Notes: generated by a model from the sequence alone, not told the origin. Shown: positions 15,221 to 24,156, counted from the stretch's first letter. The stretch is 64,000 nucleotides of DNA from Nocardia pneumoniae NBRC 100136 (GCF_000308755.1 NZ_BAGF01000079.1:62001-126000); one strand, 5' to 3'. Made by a program: numbers and translations.

Positions 15221-16659
15221 GCCGTCTGCCCCTGTTCCTCGCCGCGATGGCCCGCGGTGAAGTCGTCGGCCAGCGCGATCTCCCCGTCGGCCAGTGTGAT
15301 CTCGGCGCGATCACCGGCGAGCGCGGTGATCTCCATCGGCGCGGCGACCGCCTGCGCCGCACCCGGTTTCAGTTCGAAGAGCTCGCGCAGGGCCTCGGCG
15401 TAGCTGTCGCCGCCCGGCGTGGACGCCAACTGCTTGACCCGCACGGTCGGCGCGTGCAGCAGCTTGTCGACCACACGGCGCACCGTGCGCGCGACCTCGT
15501 CGCGCTCGGGGTCGGCCAGGCCGGGCAGCCGCGAATCCAACCGGAGCAGTTCGGCCTCGACCACCTCCGCGGCGCGCTGGCGTAGCGCGGCAACGGTCGG
15601 GGTGACCTCCGCCATCCGCTGTCCGGCGAGGTATTTGGCGAGTTCCTCGGCGACGATCGAGCGGGCGGCCGCCGTGTCGTCGGCGGCGGCGCCCGCCGCG
15701 GGATCGCGCTGCAACGTCTCGATGTCGATGAGGGTGACGCCGGGCAGCCCGGCCACGGCGTGCTCGACGTCGCGGGGCAGGCCGAGATCGCAGAACACCA
15801 GCGGCCGCTCCACCGTGGCGAATTCCTCGCCGCGTTCGCGGTCGGTCAGCGCGCGGTGGGTGTCGGCGAGCGTCACGACCGCGCCTACCGCGCCGGTACA
15901 GGTGACCACCACGTCCGCCGCGGCCATCGCCTCGGTGAGCCGGGACAGTTCCTTCGCCTCGGCCGTCACACCGTGCGTGCGCGCGGTCTCGGCGAGCCTG
16001 CGCGCCCGCCCGATGGTGCGGTTGACCACGATGATCCGGCCGATCCCCGCGCGGGAAAGATGCGCGACCGCAAGGCCGCCCATGGCGCCCGCTCCGACGA
16101 CCGCGGCCGTCCGACCGGCCAGCGGCCCGAGCACGTGCTGTGCGCGATCCAGCGCCACCGACACCACCGACGCGCCGGCGCGATCGATCCCGGTTTCGGC
16201 GTGCACCCGCTTGCCGACCCGCAGTCCGTGCTGGGCCAGCTCGTGCAGGGTCCGCCCGACGGCCTGCTGCGCGTCGGCGGAGGCGTACGCGCCGCGAATC
16301 TGACTGAGCACCTGCTGCTCGCCGACCACCATCGAGTCCAGGCCGCTGGCCACCGCGAACAGGTGCTCGGCGGCGGCCTCGGCGTAGCGGACGTAGGCGT
16401 GCTTGGTCAGATCGGGCAGCGGCAGGCCGGAGTGCTTGGTCAGCAGGTCGCCGATCTCGGCCAGGCCGCCGTGGAAGGCGTCGACCACCGCGTAGACCTC
16501 CACCCGGTTGCAGGTGGAGACGATCATCGCCTCGGACACGTGGCTGGAGGCGAGCAGGCGGTCGATCAGTTTCGGCCGGTCGGCATCGGTGATGGCGACC
16601 TTCTCCAGCACCGATACCGGCGCACTGCGGTGCGAGATGCCGACAAGGAGAACACTCAT
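15217..16659 (-). CDS. hemA: Glutamyl-tRNA reductase
   Basis: HemA reduces glutamyl-tRNA to glutamate-1-semialdehyde with NADPH and is the committed step of C5 haem synthesis. The 480-residue protein has the N-terminal LVGISHRSAPV, the catalytic cysteine near residue 50 in IVSTCNRVEVYAV, the NADPH-binding VVGAGAMGGLAVAHL, and a C-terminal dimerisation domain. Its ATG overlaps the stop of the upstream mini-ORF, and its own stop overlaps hemC. Lying behind rex, it should be controlled by NADH/NAD+ status. Confidence 0.95.
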   Translation of the reverse strand: MSVLLVGISHRSAPVSVLEKVAITDADRPKLIDRLLASSHVSEAMIVSTCNRVEVYAVVDAFHGGLAEIGDLLTKHSGLPLPDLTKHAYVRYAEAAAEHLFAVASGLDSMVVGEQQVLSQIRGAYASADAQQAVGRTLHELAQHGLRVGKRVHAETGIDRAGASVVSVALDRAQHVLGPLAGRTAAVVGAGAMGGLAVAHLSRAGIGRIIVVNRTIGRARRLAETARTHGVTAEAKELSRLTEAMAAADVVVTCTGAVGAVVTLADTHRALTDRERGEEFATVERPLVFCDLGLPRDVEHAVAGLPGVTLIDIETLQRDPAAGAAADDTAAARSIVAEELAKYLAGQRMAEVTPTVAALRQRAAEVVEAELLRLDSRLPGLADPERDEVARTVRRVVDKLLHAPTVRVKQLASTPGGDSYAEALRELFELKPGAAQAVAAPMEITALAGDRAEITLADGEIALADDFTAGHRGEEQGQTA

Positions 16660-16727
16660 GCCTTGGCCTCGCTAACGCTCGGCACCGTCGTACCGCGCTG
16701 ATGGACTCGCTCGCTGCGCTCACTCAT
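16656..16727 (-). CDS. Bridging mini-ORF between rex and hemA, 23 codons
   Basis: ATG 16727-16725 overlaps the rex stop as ATGA, and the TGA at 16658-16656 overlaps the hemA ATG as ATGA. The encoded peptide starts MSERSERVHQ and ends SVSEAKA. It fills the gap between rex and hemA precisely. The plus-strand DNA here (ctcgctcgctgcgctcactcat) resembles intergenic repeats common in Nocardia and Rhodococcus, from memory, so this may be a mobile or expanded spacer that has kept the frame open for coupling. Confidence 0.45.
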   Translation of the reverse strand: MSERSERVHQRGTTVPSVSEAKA

Positions 16728-17554
16728 GGTGTGACCACCGATCCCTTGCTGCTTGGCTCCGTTGCCGTATGCGGGGTTGCCGAGTGCTGAAGTGCCGGGT
16801 GCGCGGACCCCGCGTGCGGCGCAGGCAGGTGACGACCGATACGGCCCGCCCCGCCGTGCGCGACCTCGGGTAGCGAGGTCTGTTCCGCGTTGCGCACCCG
16901 TTCGAAGGAAAGCATTTGCATTTCGACGGCCAGATCCACGCGGCGCACCTCGACCGACGCCGGGGCGACCAGCTCGCACGGGGCGAAACTCAGGATCGAC
17001 TGCACGCCGGCCGCGACGAGCCGGTCGCAGACGTCCTGGGCCGCGTCGTCGGGGACGGTGATGACCGCGATGGTCGGCTCCAGCTCGGCGACCGCTTCGG
17101 CCAGCTCGGCGACGTCGCGCACCACCAGCCCGGCGACCGTCATGCCGATCACCTCGGTGTGGCTGTCGAAGATGCCGACCACGCTGAATCCGCGCCGCCG
17201 GAAGCCGCCGTACCCGACCAGCGCCCGGCCCAGATTGCCCGCGCCGACCAGCACAACGCGGTGGCCCTTCGACAGGCCGAGCACGTCCTCGATCCTGGAG
17301 CGCAACTTGGCCACGTCGTACCCGACGCCGCGAACTCCGTTGGGGCCGAGGAAGGACAGATCCTTGCGCAATTTGGCCGAATTGACACCCGCCGCGACAG
17401 CCAGTTCCTCACTCGATACGATGGCAACACCGTCGTCGGCCAACATGGCGAGGACCCGGAGATAGGTAGCCAGCCGCGCGACGGTGGCCTGCGGGATGTC
17501 TTTCTGCAGAGCCCTGCCGGAGACGCCGCCTGGCGCCTCATGCTGCTCTGTCAC
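16724..17554 (-). CDS. rex: Redox-sensing transcriptional repressor Rex
   Basis: Rex senses the NADH/NAD+ ratio and represses respiratory and haem genes when NADH is low. The N-terminal winged helix begins IPQATVARLATYLRVL, with the recognition helix in VNSAKLRKDLSFLG. The Rossmann domain has VVLVGAGNLGRALVGYGGF and the FDSHTEVIGM loop. The GTG at 17554 has GGAG eight bases upstream and gives 276 residues. Longer starts at 17632 or 17722 lack a ribosome site, and the last overlaps the operator. The C-terminal 50 residues are low complexity. In Streptomyces rex also leads hemACD and is autoregulated. Confidence 0.9.
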   Translation of the reverse strand: MTEQHEAPGGVSGRALQKDIPQATVARLATYLRVLAMLADDGVAIVSSEELAVAAGVNSAKLRKDLSFLGPNGVRGVGYDVAKLRSRIEDVLGLSKGHRVVLVGAGNLGRALVGYGGFRRRGFSVVGIFDSHTEVIGMTVAGLVVRDVAELAEAVAELEPTIAVITVPDDAAQDVCDRLVAAGVQSILSFAPCELVAPASVEVRRVDLAVEMQMLSFERVRNAEQTSLPEVAHGGAGRIGRHLPAPHAGSAHPALQHSATPHTATEPSSKGSVVTP

Positions 17555-17706
17555 GTCGTCGGCTCCTCGTCCCGGCGCCTCGGGCACCGGTTCGTCGCTC
17601 GACCCTCTGACCCGGGGACGGTCCGGTGCCATGGGTGTCGAAGTTTCGGATTTCGGGGCGGCTCCGCAGCCTCGGCATGCGGGTCGCGTGCCACCACCGT
17701 AACTGC

Positions 17707-17724
17707 TTGTGAAGCCCTGCACAA
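17707..17724. promoter_or_regulatory. Rex operator (ROP site)
   Basis: TTGTGAA-GCCC-TGCACAA at 17707-17724 matches the Rex consensus TTGTGAA-N4-TTCACAA with a single mismatch in the right arm. It lies about 150 bases before the rex start, so it should mediate autoregulation of rex-hemACD. Confidence 0.78.
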
Positions 17725-17795
17725 AGTCGGTGAAATTGGCCTCATTTTCCGTCCTGACCTCCCGCAGCGGCCGAAACGGGCCGGAAACGCTCCGC

Positions 17796-18056
17796 TCAGC
17801 GCGTCAGGTCGGCGCGCAATCGGGCCTCGTCGACATCGAAATAGCTGTGTTCGCGGCCGTCGAGCAGCACGACAGGAAGCCGGTCGCCGTACTCCGCGCG
17901 CAGGCCAGGGTCGGTTGCGGCGGCTTCGTCGACGTCGACGGTGCCCGGTTCGATACCGAATTCGCCGCAGATCACACGCAGCTGTTCCAGCGCCGTCGCA
18001 CACAGCCCGCAGCCGGCGCGGGTAAGCAATGTCACCGAATGTGTGGGATTGGTCAT
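17796..18056 (-). CDS. Glutaredoxin-like protein (DUF836 type)
   Basis: This is an 86-residue thioredoxin-fold protein. The N-terminus VTLLTRAGCGLCATALEQL carries a CGLC redox motif (CxxC) at the end of the first strand, and RLPVVLLDGREH provides the cis-proline strand. There is no signal peptide, so it acts in the cytoplasm. ATG 18056 gives the family length; upstream in-frame starts add a basic non-conserved leader. The same gene type precedes hemA in M. tuberculosis (Rv0508, from memory). It may be transcribed with or just ahead of rex, with the Rex operator in between. Confidence 0.85.
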   Translation of the reverse strand: MTNPTHSVTLLTRAGCGLCATALEQLRVICGEFGIEPGTVDVDEAAATDPGLRAEYGDRLPVVLLDGREHSYFDVDEARLRADLTR

Positions 18057-18194
18057 GCGGATATTTAATCGGGGGTCCACGCGGCCTGAAGGCTCGGTAC
18101 GCGCCCTTCGATTGTGTCGCACGCCGCCTTCTGCCGTGACTGTCACCCGATCCCGCTACTGTTGACATGGTTCGCGCGACGGGCGGAGGTACTG

Positions 18195-19226
18195 GTGCCG
18201 GAACGATCGAAGGTGGCAAGGGCCGGATTCATCGCGGGACGATTCGGTGAGTTTCCGGCGCGGTGGAATCTGAGCCAGATGGGCCAGGGGCTGCAGGACC
18301 AGCTCGCCCGTATCTCGCGCAGCCCCTTCGGCCCGAGCGAAGAGGAATTGCGCGCCAACCTGGCGGGTGAGGCGAGCGCGGACGCCGCGTTGACGTTGCA
18401 CGACGCGGAGTTGGCCGCGGGCGAGGCGGAAGCCGCGGGACCGGAGGCGCCGCGCGACCTGACCGCGGCGGCATTCTTCGACGTCGACAACACCATGGTG
18501 CAGGGCGCGTCGATCGTCCATTTCGCCCGAGGGCTGGCCGCGCGCAAGTATTTCAAGACCTCCGATCTGGTGGACGTCGCCTGGAAGCAGGTGAAATTCC
18601 GGGTCACCGGCAAGGAGAGCAGCACCGACATGGCCAGCGGCAAGGAAAAGGCGCTGGCGTTCATCGCCGGGCGCTCCACCGCCGAACTGGCCGCGCTCGG
18701 TGAGGAGATCTACGACGAGATCATCGCCGACAAGATCTGGCCGGGCACCCGCGCGCTCGCGCAGATGCACCTGGACGCGGGCCAGCAGGTATGGCTGGTG
18801 ACCGCGACACCGGTGGAATTGGCTCAGGTGATCGCGAAACGGCTCGGGCTGACCGGTGCGCTCGGCACCGTCGCCGAAAGCGTGGACGGGAAGTTCACCG
18901 GACGCCTGGTCGGTGACATCCTGCACGGCCTCGGCAAGGCGCACGCGGTCCGCACGCTGGCGATCCGCGAGGGCCTGAACCTCAAGCGGTGCACCGCCTA
19001 CTCCGACAGCCACAACGACGTGCCGATGCTGTCGCTGGTCGGAACGGCGGTGGCGATCAACCCGGATTCGGATCTGCGCGAGGTGGCCAAGAACCGGGGC
19101 TGGGAGATCCGCGATTTCCGGACCGGCCGCAAGGCGGCCAAGATCGGCGTGCCGACCGCACTAGCCCTTGGCGCGGCCGGTGGCGCCGTGGCCGCGGCGG
19201 TGACCCGCCGCCGCGACGGCAGCTAG
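18195..19226 (+). CDS. HAD-superfamily phosphatase, SerB1-like (HAD-IB)
   Basis: The 343-residue protein starts at GTG 18195, six bases after GGAGG (18185-18189). The catalytic motif I is AFFDVDNTMVQG (near residue 100), motif II is in WLVTATPVE, and motif III/IV in AYSDSHNDVPML. A 95-residue N-terminal extension precedes the HAD core, and a C-terminal Ala/Gly membrane-like helix (LALGAAGGAVAAAV) ends in Arg residues. The family includes phosphoserine phosphatase-like enzymes and lysophospholipid phosphatases; the next gene being an acyltransferase makes a lipid substrate plausible. The gene converges on the acyltransferase with a four-base gap. Confidence 0.85.
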   Translation: MPERSKVARAGFIAGRFGEFPARWNLSQMGQGLQDQLARISRSPFGPSEEELRANLAGEASADAALTLHDAELAAGEAEAAGPEAPRDLTAAAFFDVDNTMVQGASIVHFARGLAARKYFKTSDLVDVAWKQVKFRVTGKESSTDMASGKEKALAFIAGRSTAELAALGEEIYDEIIADKIWPGTRALAQMHLDAGQQVWLVTATPVELAQVIAKRLGLTGALGTVAESVDGKFTGRLVGDILHGLGKAHAVRTLAIREGLNLKRCTAYSDSHNDVPMLSLVGTAVAINPDSDLREVAKNRGWEIRDFRTGRKAAKIGVPTALALGAAGGAVAAAVTRRRDGS

Positions 19227-19230
19227 CCGC

Positions 19231-20238
19231 TTACCCCGTGAAAACGTTGCGGCGCTTGGTGAGCAGCTTGTAGAGCGTCTGCTGGATGGTCTCGCGCACC
19301 TGGTCGGTGATCTCGAACATGGTCATCGGGTCGTCGGCCGCCTCCGGCTCGTAGGCGGTGGTCGGGATGGGGGTGCCGAACTCGATGTACCACTTCGACG
19401 GCAACGGCACCGCGCCGAGCACGCCCAGGTGCGGGAACAGCGGCGTCACCGGGAAGTAGGGCAGTCCGAGCAGCCGGGCCAGGGGCTTCAGATCGGCCAG
19501 CTTCGGGTAGATCTCCTCGGAACCGACGATGGAGCACGGGATGATCGGCGCGCCGGTGCGCACCGCCGCGGCGACGAAACCGCCGCGGCCGAAGCGCTGC
19601 AGCTTGTAGCGGTCGGTGTACTGCTTGCCGACGCCTTTGAAGCCTTCCGGGAACACACCGGTCAGCTCGCCGGAGCGCAGCAGGCGCTCGGCGTCCTCGC
19701 GGCAGGCGAGCGTGTGCCCGGCCTTGCGGGCCAGGACGCCGAGGACGGGCAGCTCGAAGATCAGGTCGGCGGCGAGGAGGCGCAGCGCACGCTGTTTGGG
19801 GTGCCGGTCGTGCACGGCCAGCTGGAGCATCAGGCCGTCCAGCGGCACGGTGCCCGCGTGGTTGGCCACGATCAACGCGCCACCGGCTTCCGGGATGTTC
19901 TCCATCCCGCTGACCTCCACCCGGAACCACAGGTCCGACAGCGGGCGCAGCGCGGGCAGGATGAGCGACTCGAGCAGGTGCTCGTCGAAGCCGAACTCGT
20001 CGACCTGGTAATCGCCGGTGAGCCTGCGGCGAGCGAAATCGGCGGTCTTGCTGACCTGTTTGCCGAGCGCGCCACGCACCATGTCCGACACCGACCGCGG
20101 CGCGGGCGGCGCCACCGCGGCGCGCCGCTCCTGCAGCGATGTCACCGGACTGGGAGTGGACAGCCGTCGTGGCGCCGGCCGCTGGCGCGGCTCCACCTGG
20201 ACGTCGTGGAGTTGGATGACCTTCGCTACGTCACTCAT
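19231..20238 (-). CDS. 1-acyl-glycerol-3-phosphate acyltransferase-like protein (PlsC domain)
   Basis: This is a 335-residue phospholipid acyltransferase. The catalytic HX4D block is VANHAGTVPLDG and the substrate block is GVFPEGFKGVGK; a third block is APIIPCSIVGSEE. The first 75 residues are a polar, Pro/Arg-rich extension. There is no obvious membrane segment apart from amphipathic helices, so peripheral membrane binding is likely. The ATG at 20238 overlaps the epimerase stop as ATGA. The gene pair matches Rv0501-Rv0502 of M. tuberculosis (from memory). Acyl donor and acceptor cannot be told from sequence. Confidence 0.88.
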   Translation of the reverse strand: MSDVAKVIQLHDVQVEPRQRPAPRRLSTPSPVTSLQERRAAVAPPAPRSVSDMVRGALGKQVSKTADFARRRLTGDYQVDEFGFDEHLLESLILPALRPLSDLWFRVEVSGMENIPEAGGALIVANHAGTVPLDGLMLQLAVHDRHPKQRALRLLAADLIFELPVLGVLARKAGHTLACREDAERLLRSGELTGVFPEGFKGVGKQYTDRYKLQRFGRGGFVAAAVRTGAPIIPCSIVGSEEIYPKLADLKPLARLLGLPYFPVTPLFPHLGVLGAVPLPSKWYIEFGTPIPTTAYEPEAADDPMTMFEITDQVRETIQQTLYKLLTKRRNVFTG

Positions 20239-21314
20239 TGGTGTGCTCCCGTACCGGCCCCGAGCAGGCCGAGCAGTTTGTGTTCTGCGGCGTCGATCCA
20301 CGCTGGATCGACCACGGGCCGCAACGCTGCGCCCCCGATGAAGTCGTCGAACGCCTGCACCGTCGTCCAGCGCGGCTCGAACCCGAGTTCGGTCCGCATC
20401 CGCGTGGTGTCCAGGCCACATCCGAAGTGGAAATAATCGAGCTGTTCGGTGGAGAACTCCCGCATCACCGGGCCCATCAGCAGGCGCCCCGCGGTGCGGA
20501 ACACCGTGAACGGCACCGGCAATTCGATCCGCCCCGCCCGCCGGACCGCCTGCGACAGCGACAGCGCGCCGTCGCCCGCGATGTTGTACGTGCCGCTCGC
20601 CGTGGTGCGCGCCGCGAGAGTCAGCGCGGCCACCGCGTCCTCCTCGTGCAACAGCTGCATCCTGGCGTCCCGGCCGAATACGGTGGGGGTCACCGGCGAA
20701 CGCAGATATTGCACGCCGCGGGCGGCCAGCCGGGGACCGACGATCGGGGCGAATCGCAGAATTGACGTGGCGATATCGGGGCGTCGGCGGGCGAGCCCGC
20801 GAACATAACCCTCTATATCGATCAGGTCGCGCGCGAACCCACCCCGCGGCGGCGTGCGCGCGCTCATTTCCTCGCTGAATTTCGCCGGATCCTTGGCACT
20901 GCACCCGTACACCGCCGACGAGGAGCGCAGCACCACCCGGCGCACCGATGGCGCCTTCTGGCACACCGCGAACAGCTGCATCGCGCCGAGGACGTTCAGA
21001 TCCTTCATCACCGCGCGACCGCCGCCCGCGGGCGGGCGAGCCAGCACCGCGGTGTGCACCACGGTGTCCACGTCACCACCATCGATCACCTTACGGATCA
21101 AGGGGTTTCGGATGTCGGCGCGCACGAATTCCGCGCGGCCCATGCGCCGCTGCAACTCTCGGCCGGGTGTCATCGTGTCGACGGCGAGAATGCGCTCGAT
21201 GCGGGGATCCTGGGCGAGCCGCGCGACAACCGTGCCGCCGAAGAACCTGCTGGCCCCGGTGACCAGCACGACCTTCGGTGTGTGTCCTTCCCGACCCTCA
21301 GAACCCACCGGCAC
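20235..21314 (-). CDS. NAD-dependent epimerase/dehydratase (extended SDR, GalE2-like)
   Basis: The 359-residue protein begins at GTG 21314, preceded by GGGAAG. The nucleotide-binding motif is VVLVTGASRFFGGTVV, deviating from the usual GxxGxxG by having SRFFGG. The expected Ser is in LRSSSAVYG, with Tyr in that segment, but the usual YxxxK of extended SDRs is not clear; IEGYVRGLARR is the nearest match with Arg-rich spacing. The substrate is therefore uncertain and the GalE name is by synteny only. It is coupled to the acyltransferase downstream. Confidence 0.8.
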   Translation of the reverse strand: MPVGSEGREGHTPKVVLVTGASRFFGGTVVARLAQDPRIERILAVDTMTPGRELQRRMGRAEFVRADIRNPLIRKVIDGGDVDTVVHTAVLARPPAGGGRAVMKDLNVLGAMQLFAVCQKAPSVRRVVLRSSSAVYGCSAKDPAKFSEEMSARTPPRGGFARDLIDIEGYVRGLARRRPDIATSILRFAPIVGPRLAARGVQYLRSPVTPTVFGRDARMQLLHEEDAVAALTLAARTTASGTYNIAGDGALSLSQAVRRAGRIELPVPFTVFRTAGRLLMGPVMREFSTEQLDYFHFGCGLDTTRMRTELGFEPRWTTVQAFDDFIGGAALRPVVDPAWIDAAEHKLLGLLGAGTGAHQ

Positions 21315-21463
21315 CCGCTTCCCATCGGCAAGCCGTCTTGTGTTTATTCCCGGTCCTAGCGTAGCGGGTGCCTACCCGCTCACCGAGAGTATTAACCAGG
21401 ATCTAACGATGACTTCAGTCACGTGATACAAATGGCGATTCCAAAATTTCAAGTTTCAAACGA

Positions 21464-21493
21464 AAGGCCCGTCACCTATTGGTGACGGGCCTT
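21464..21493 (-). terminator. Rho-independent terminator after the bS22 gene
   Basis: Arms aaggcccgtcacc (21464-21476) and ggtgacgggcctt (21481-21493) form a perfect 13-pair stem with a TATT loop. On the minus strand it is followed by TTCGTTTG. It lies 23 bases beyond the bS22 stop. Confidence 0.8.
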
Positions 21494-21515
21494 CGCAGCT
21501 ACCGCGCAGCGACAC

Positions 21516-21617
21516 TCACTTGCCGAGTTTGCGCCGCTGAACACGCGTGCGGCGAAGCAGCTTGCGGTGCTTCTTCTTCGACATGCGCTTGCGGCGCTTC
21601 TTGATCACAGAACCCAT
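21516..21617 (-). CDS. Small ribosomal protein bS22 (AURKAIP1/COX24-domain protein), 33 residues
   Basis: A 33-codon gene starts at ATG 21617 with GAGG eight bases upstream. The peptide is extremely basic: it begins [18 protein letters not shown] and ends [11 protein letters not shown]. This is the small actinobacterial ribosome-bound protein described in mycobacterial 70S structures, M. tuberculosis Rv0500B from memory. It is monocistronic, with a strong hairpin downstream. The assignment is secure despite the size because the sequence is nearly invariant in the order. Confidence 0.92.
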
Positions 21618-21843
21618 AGGGTTGTCCTCGCGTTCTCTCTACTCGGCGCGCACGTTCGCCGTGCGCGATTGCCGGACGTCCGTCCGCCGAGGCCCCGGCC
21701 GACCAGCCGGGGTCGCTCGGCAAGCTCACGCCCCGTGTCCGCGCCGCCGGAGACCACGAGGCAACCAACAGCGATGCCACCGGCGGGCGAACACGAACCG
21801 AAGAGCTATCGTACCGGCCCGCCTCCGTGGTCCCGAAACCGCC

Positions 21844-22146
21844 TCATCCAGCGTCGAAATACGACGTTTCCAGATAGTCGTGCACCGCCTTGGCGTGCAC
21901 GCGGAAGGAGCGACCGACGCGTACGGCGGGCAACTCGCCCGAGTGCACCAGCCGGTACACCGTCATCTTGGACACCCGCATCAGATTCGCCACTTCGGCG
22001 ACGGTGAGAAATTGAGTGCCGCCGCCGAGCACGGATTGCCCCTGCGTTGCGGTCTCACGCTGTGCCCGGGAATTCCCCCGACCGCCTGCTGAACCGGAGC
22101 CGCCGGACGCTCCGGAACTTGCAGACATCTTATTTGAAGACATCAT
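21844..22146 (-). CDS. BldC-like excisionase-family helix-turn-helix protein
   Basis: The last 55 residues are a MerR-type winged helix: FLTVAEVANLMRVSKMTVYR, then VHSGELPAVRVGRSFRVHA and the conserved end YLETSYFDAG. This resembles BldC of Streptomyces and Rv0500A of M. tuberculosis. The first 45 residues are a flexible Ser/Gly/Gln-rich leader. Several ATGs are possible (22146, 22143, 22128). The first is given, with GGAGG 11 bases upstream. It stands alone between proC and bS22. A DNA-binding developmental or growth regulator is likely; its targets are unknown. Confidence 0.88.
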   Translation of the reverse strand: MMSSNKMSASSGASGGSGSAGGRGNSRAQRETATQGQSVLGGGTQFLTVAEVANLMRVSKMTVYRLVHSGELPAVRVGRSFRVHAKAVHDYLETSYFDAG

Positions 22147-22291
22147 TGCACCATTGACCTCCGGCACGTCCGCGCCGCCGGCTTCCCCACCGGCGGAACA
22201 GACACGCACGTGCTCCTTGAAGCTTAGCGGGACCAGTGGTGTTACTGCGACGGGAGTGAGAAATCGGGTTTTCCGATCGGAAACAGACCGG

Positions 22292-23107
22292 TCATTCCGC
22301 TGACGCGCCCTGTTCGGCTGACCGTTGCTTGGCCGCGAACAACGCCTCCAGGAAAGACGAGCGCAGTCCACCGCGCTCCAACTCGCGCATCGCGGCCGCG
22401 GTGGTGCCCGCGGGCGAGGTGACCGCGGCGCGCAGTTCCGCGGCGGTCTGGCCGGATTCGTCCAGCAGCGCGGCCGAGCCCACCATGGTCTGCACCACCA
22501 GCCGGGTGGCGACATCCCGGGTCAGTCCGAGTCCGACACCCGCCTCCACCATGGCCTCGACGACCAGGAAGAAGTAGGCGGGCCCCGAGCCGGACACGGC
22601 GGTGACCGCGTCCATCTGGCTCTCCGCGACGGTCACCACCTTGCCGACCGCGGCGAGCACCTCGGTCACCAACTCCAGGTGCTCTTCGCGCGCGTAGCGA
22701 CCGGGCGCGATCACGCTCATACCCTGACCGACCAGCATCGGCGTATTCGCCATCACCCGTACCACCGGGAACCCGGCGGACAACTTGCCCTCCAACCGGG
22801 TGGTCGGCACACCAGCAGCCAACGAGACAAGCACCTGATCCCGGTCGCCCAACTCGGCCTTCGCCAGCGAGGCGAGGACCCCGTCCACATCGCCCGGCTT
22901 CACCGCGATCACCAGCAGGTCGGCGCCGACCGCCGCATCGGCCACGTCGTCGGTCACCCGGATGCCGAGACGATCGGCGATCAGATCGGCCCGTTCCCGA
23001 TGCGTCTCCACGACGACCAGATCCTTGGTCAGCCGCCCGGACTCCAGCAACCCGGCGACCAACGCCTCACCGATGCGGCCGCCGCCGATCACCGCAATTC
23101 TCGTCAT
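22292..23107 (-). CDS. proC: Pyrroline-5-carboxylate reductase
   Basis: ProC catalyses the last step of proline synthesis with NADPH. The 271-residue protein has the Rossmann start RIAVIGGGRIGEALVAGLL, the VVRVMANTPMLVGQGMS segment, and the C-terminal dimer/active-site region AVTAVSGSGPAYFFLVVEAM followed by TSPAGTTAAAM. ATG 23107 gives the family N-terminus. Confidence 0.95.
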   Translation of the reverse strand: MTRIAVIGGGRIGEALVAGLLESGRLTKDLVVVETHRERADLIADRLGIRVTDDVADAAVGADLLVIAVKPGDVDGVLASLAKAELGDRDQVLVSLAAGVPTTRLEGKLSAGFPVVRVMANTPMLVGQGMSVIAPGRYAREEHLELVTEVLAAVGKVVTVAESQMDAVTAVSGSGPAYFFLVVEAMVEAGVGLGLTRDVATRLVVQTMVGSAALLDESGQTAAELRAAVTSPAGTTAAAMRELERGGLRSSFLEALFAAKQRSAEQGASAE

Positions 23108-23139
23108 GGGTGTCAAGGCTAGACGGCGCGCCCGCGCGC

Positions 23140-24027
23140 TCAGCGCTGGGGAACGAGCGCCAGCTGGCGACTCTGCGCGACCACGGCCCCGGTCGAGTCG
23201 AGCACCAACTGGTCCTCGTCGAACATCCGCCCGCCGACCTCGTGCGTGGTCGCGATGATCCGCAGCCAGCCCGGGGCGGGCCTGCGGCGCAGGTAGGTGG
23301 TCATCTGCACGGTGGGCGCCCAGCCGAAGTGACCGAGGTTCACCGGCACGGGCGGGCTCATGTCCGCGGTCATCATCGCGAAGAACATGGCGACGTCGGG
23401 GTCCTGCTCGTCGCCCGGCCGCGGACGCATCCACAGCCGCAGGCGCGGTTCGCCCCGCTCGCCCGCCAGGAAGCGGGCCCACTCGCGGTCCAGGTAGATG
23501 TCGGCGCCCTGGCCCACGTGCACCACCTCGCCCATCGTCGAACCGGGCTCGTAGCCGATCGCGTCGGCAGGCGGCAGCACGGGCATGTCGGTGTGCTGCG
23601 GCGCGTAGACCGGATCGGCGTCGTCCAGGCGGCTGAAGGTCAGGGCGGTGCGCACCAGGACGCGGCCGTCCTGGATGAGATCGGTGTCGGCCAGGCAGAT
23701 CTGGCGGCCGATCTTGCGGACACGCACCTCGTAGGTGACCTCGCCGGGATTCGGTGCGCCGAGAAAGTCCGAGCTCGCGGCGATCGGAGCCATGCCGACC
23801 AGCGCCGGATCGGTCGCACGCAGCCAGTTGGTCGCTGCCGCGGCGCTGCCCGCGACCATCGTCCCGCCGTGCACCTTCGGTCCGATCGTCCAGATCTCGT
23901 CGATGACGCCCAGGTAGCGTCCGGTGTCAGGGGCGGCAGGCGCCAGTTCGGTCAGCGCGCACACCCGGCTGAACGGCGCGTCGGTCGTGGCAGCCGGGCC
24001 GAGGTCGGCCGTCAGCTCCGTCGTCAT
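23140..24027 (-). CDS. Acyl-CoA thioesterase-like protein (double hotdog, TesB type)
   Basis: The 295-residue protein has two hotdog halves. The first includes IWTIGPKVHGGTMVAGSAAAA, the second LGHFGWAPTVQMTTYLRRRPA and a closing DQLVLDSTGAVVAQSRQLAL, which are hallmarks of actinobacterial thioesterase-family proteins acting on acyl-CoA. ATG 24027 has AGGAG five bases upstream. It lies between proC and a TIM-barrel isomerase, matching the place of Rv0499 (from memory). The substrate is unknown. Confidence 0.82.
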   Translation of the reverse strand: MTTELTADLGPAATTDAPFSRVCALTELAPAAPDTGRYLGVIDEIWTIGPKVHGGTMVAGSAAAATNWLRATDPALVGMAPIAASSDFLGAPNPGEVTYEVRVRKIGRQICLADTDLIQDGRVLVRTALTFSRLDDADPVYAPQHTDMPVLPPADAIGYEPGSTMGEVVHVGQGADIYLDREWARFLAGERGEPRLRLWMRPRPGDEQDPDVAMFFAMMTADMSPPVPVNLGHFGWAPTVQMTTYLRRRPAPGWLRIIATTHEVGGRMFDEDQLVLDSTGAVVAQSRQLALVPQR

Positions 24028-24156
24028 CCTCACTCCTGTCCTCCATCGGCGCCGGGGCCTCGCATGCGCGGTGCGATGCCGCCGGAGCAACGTTCGTACA
24101 GCGTACAACGCAGCGTCCAGCCGGAAACTTCTCTCAGTCGGAGGTTGGGACGATCG

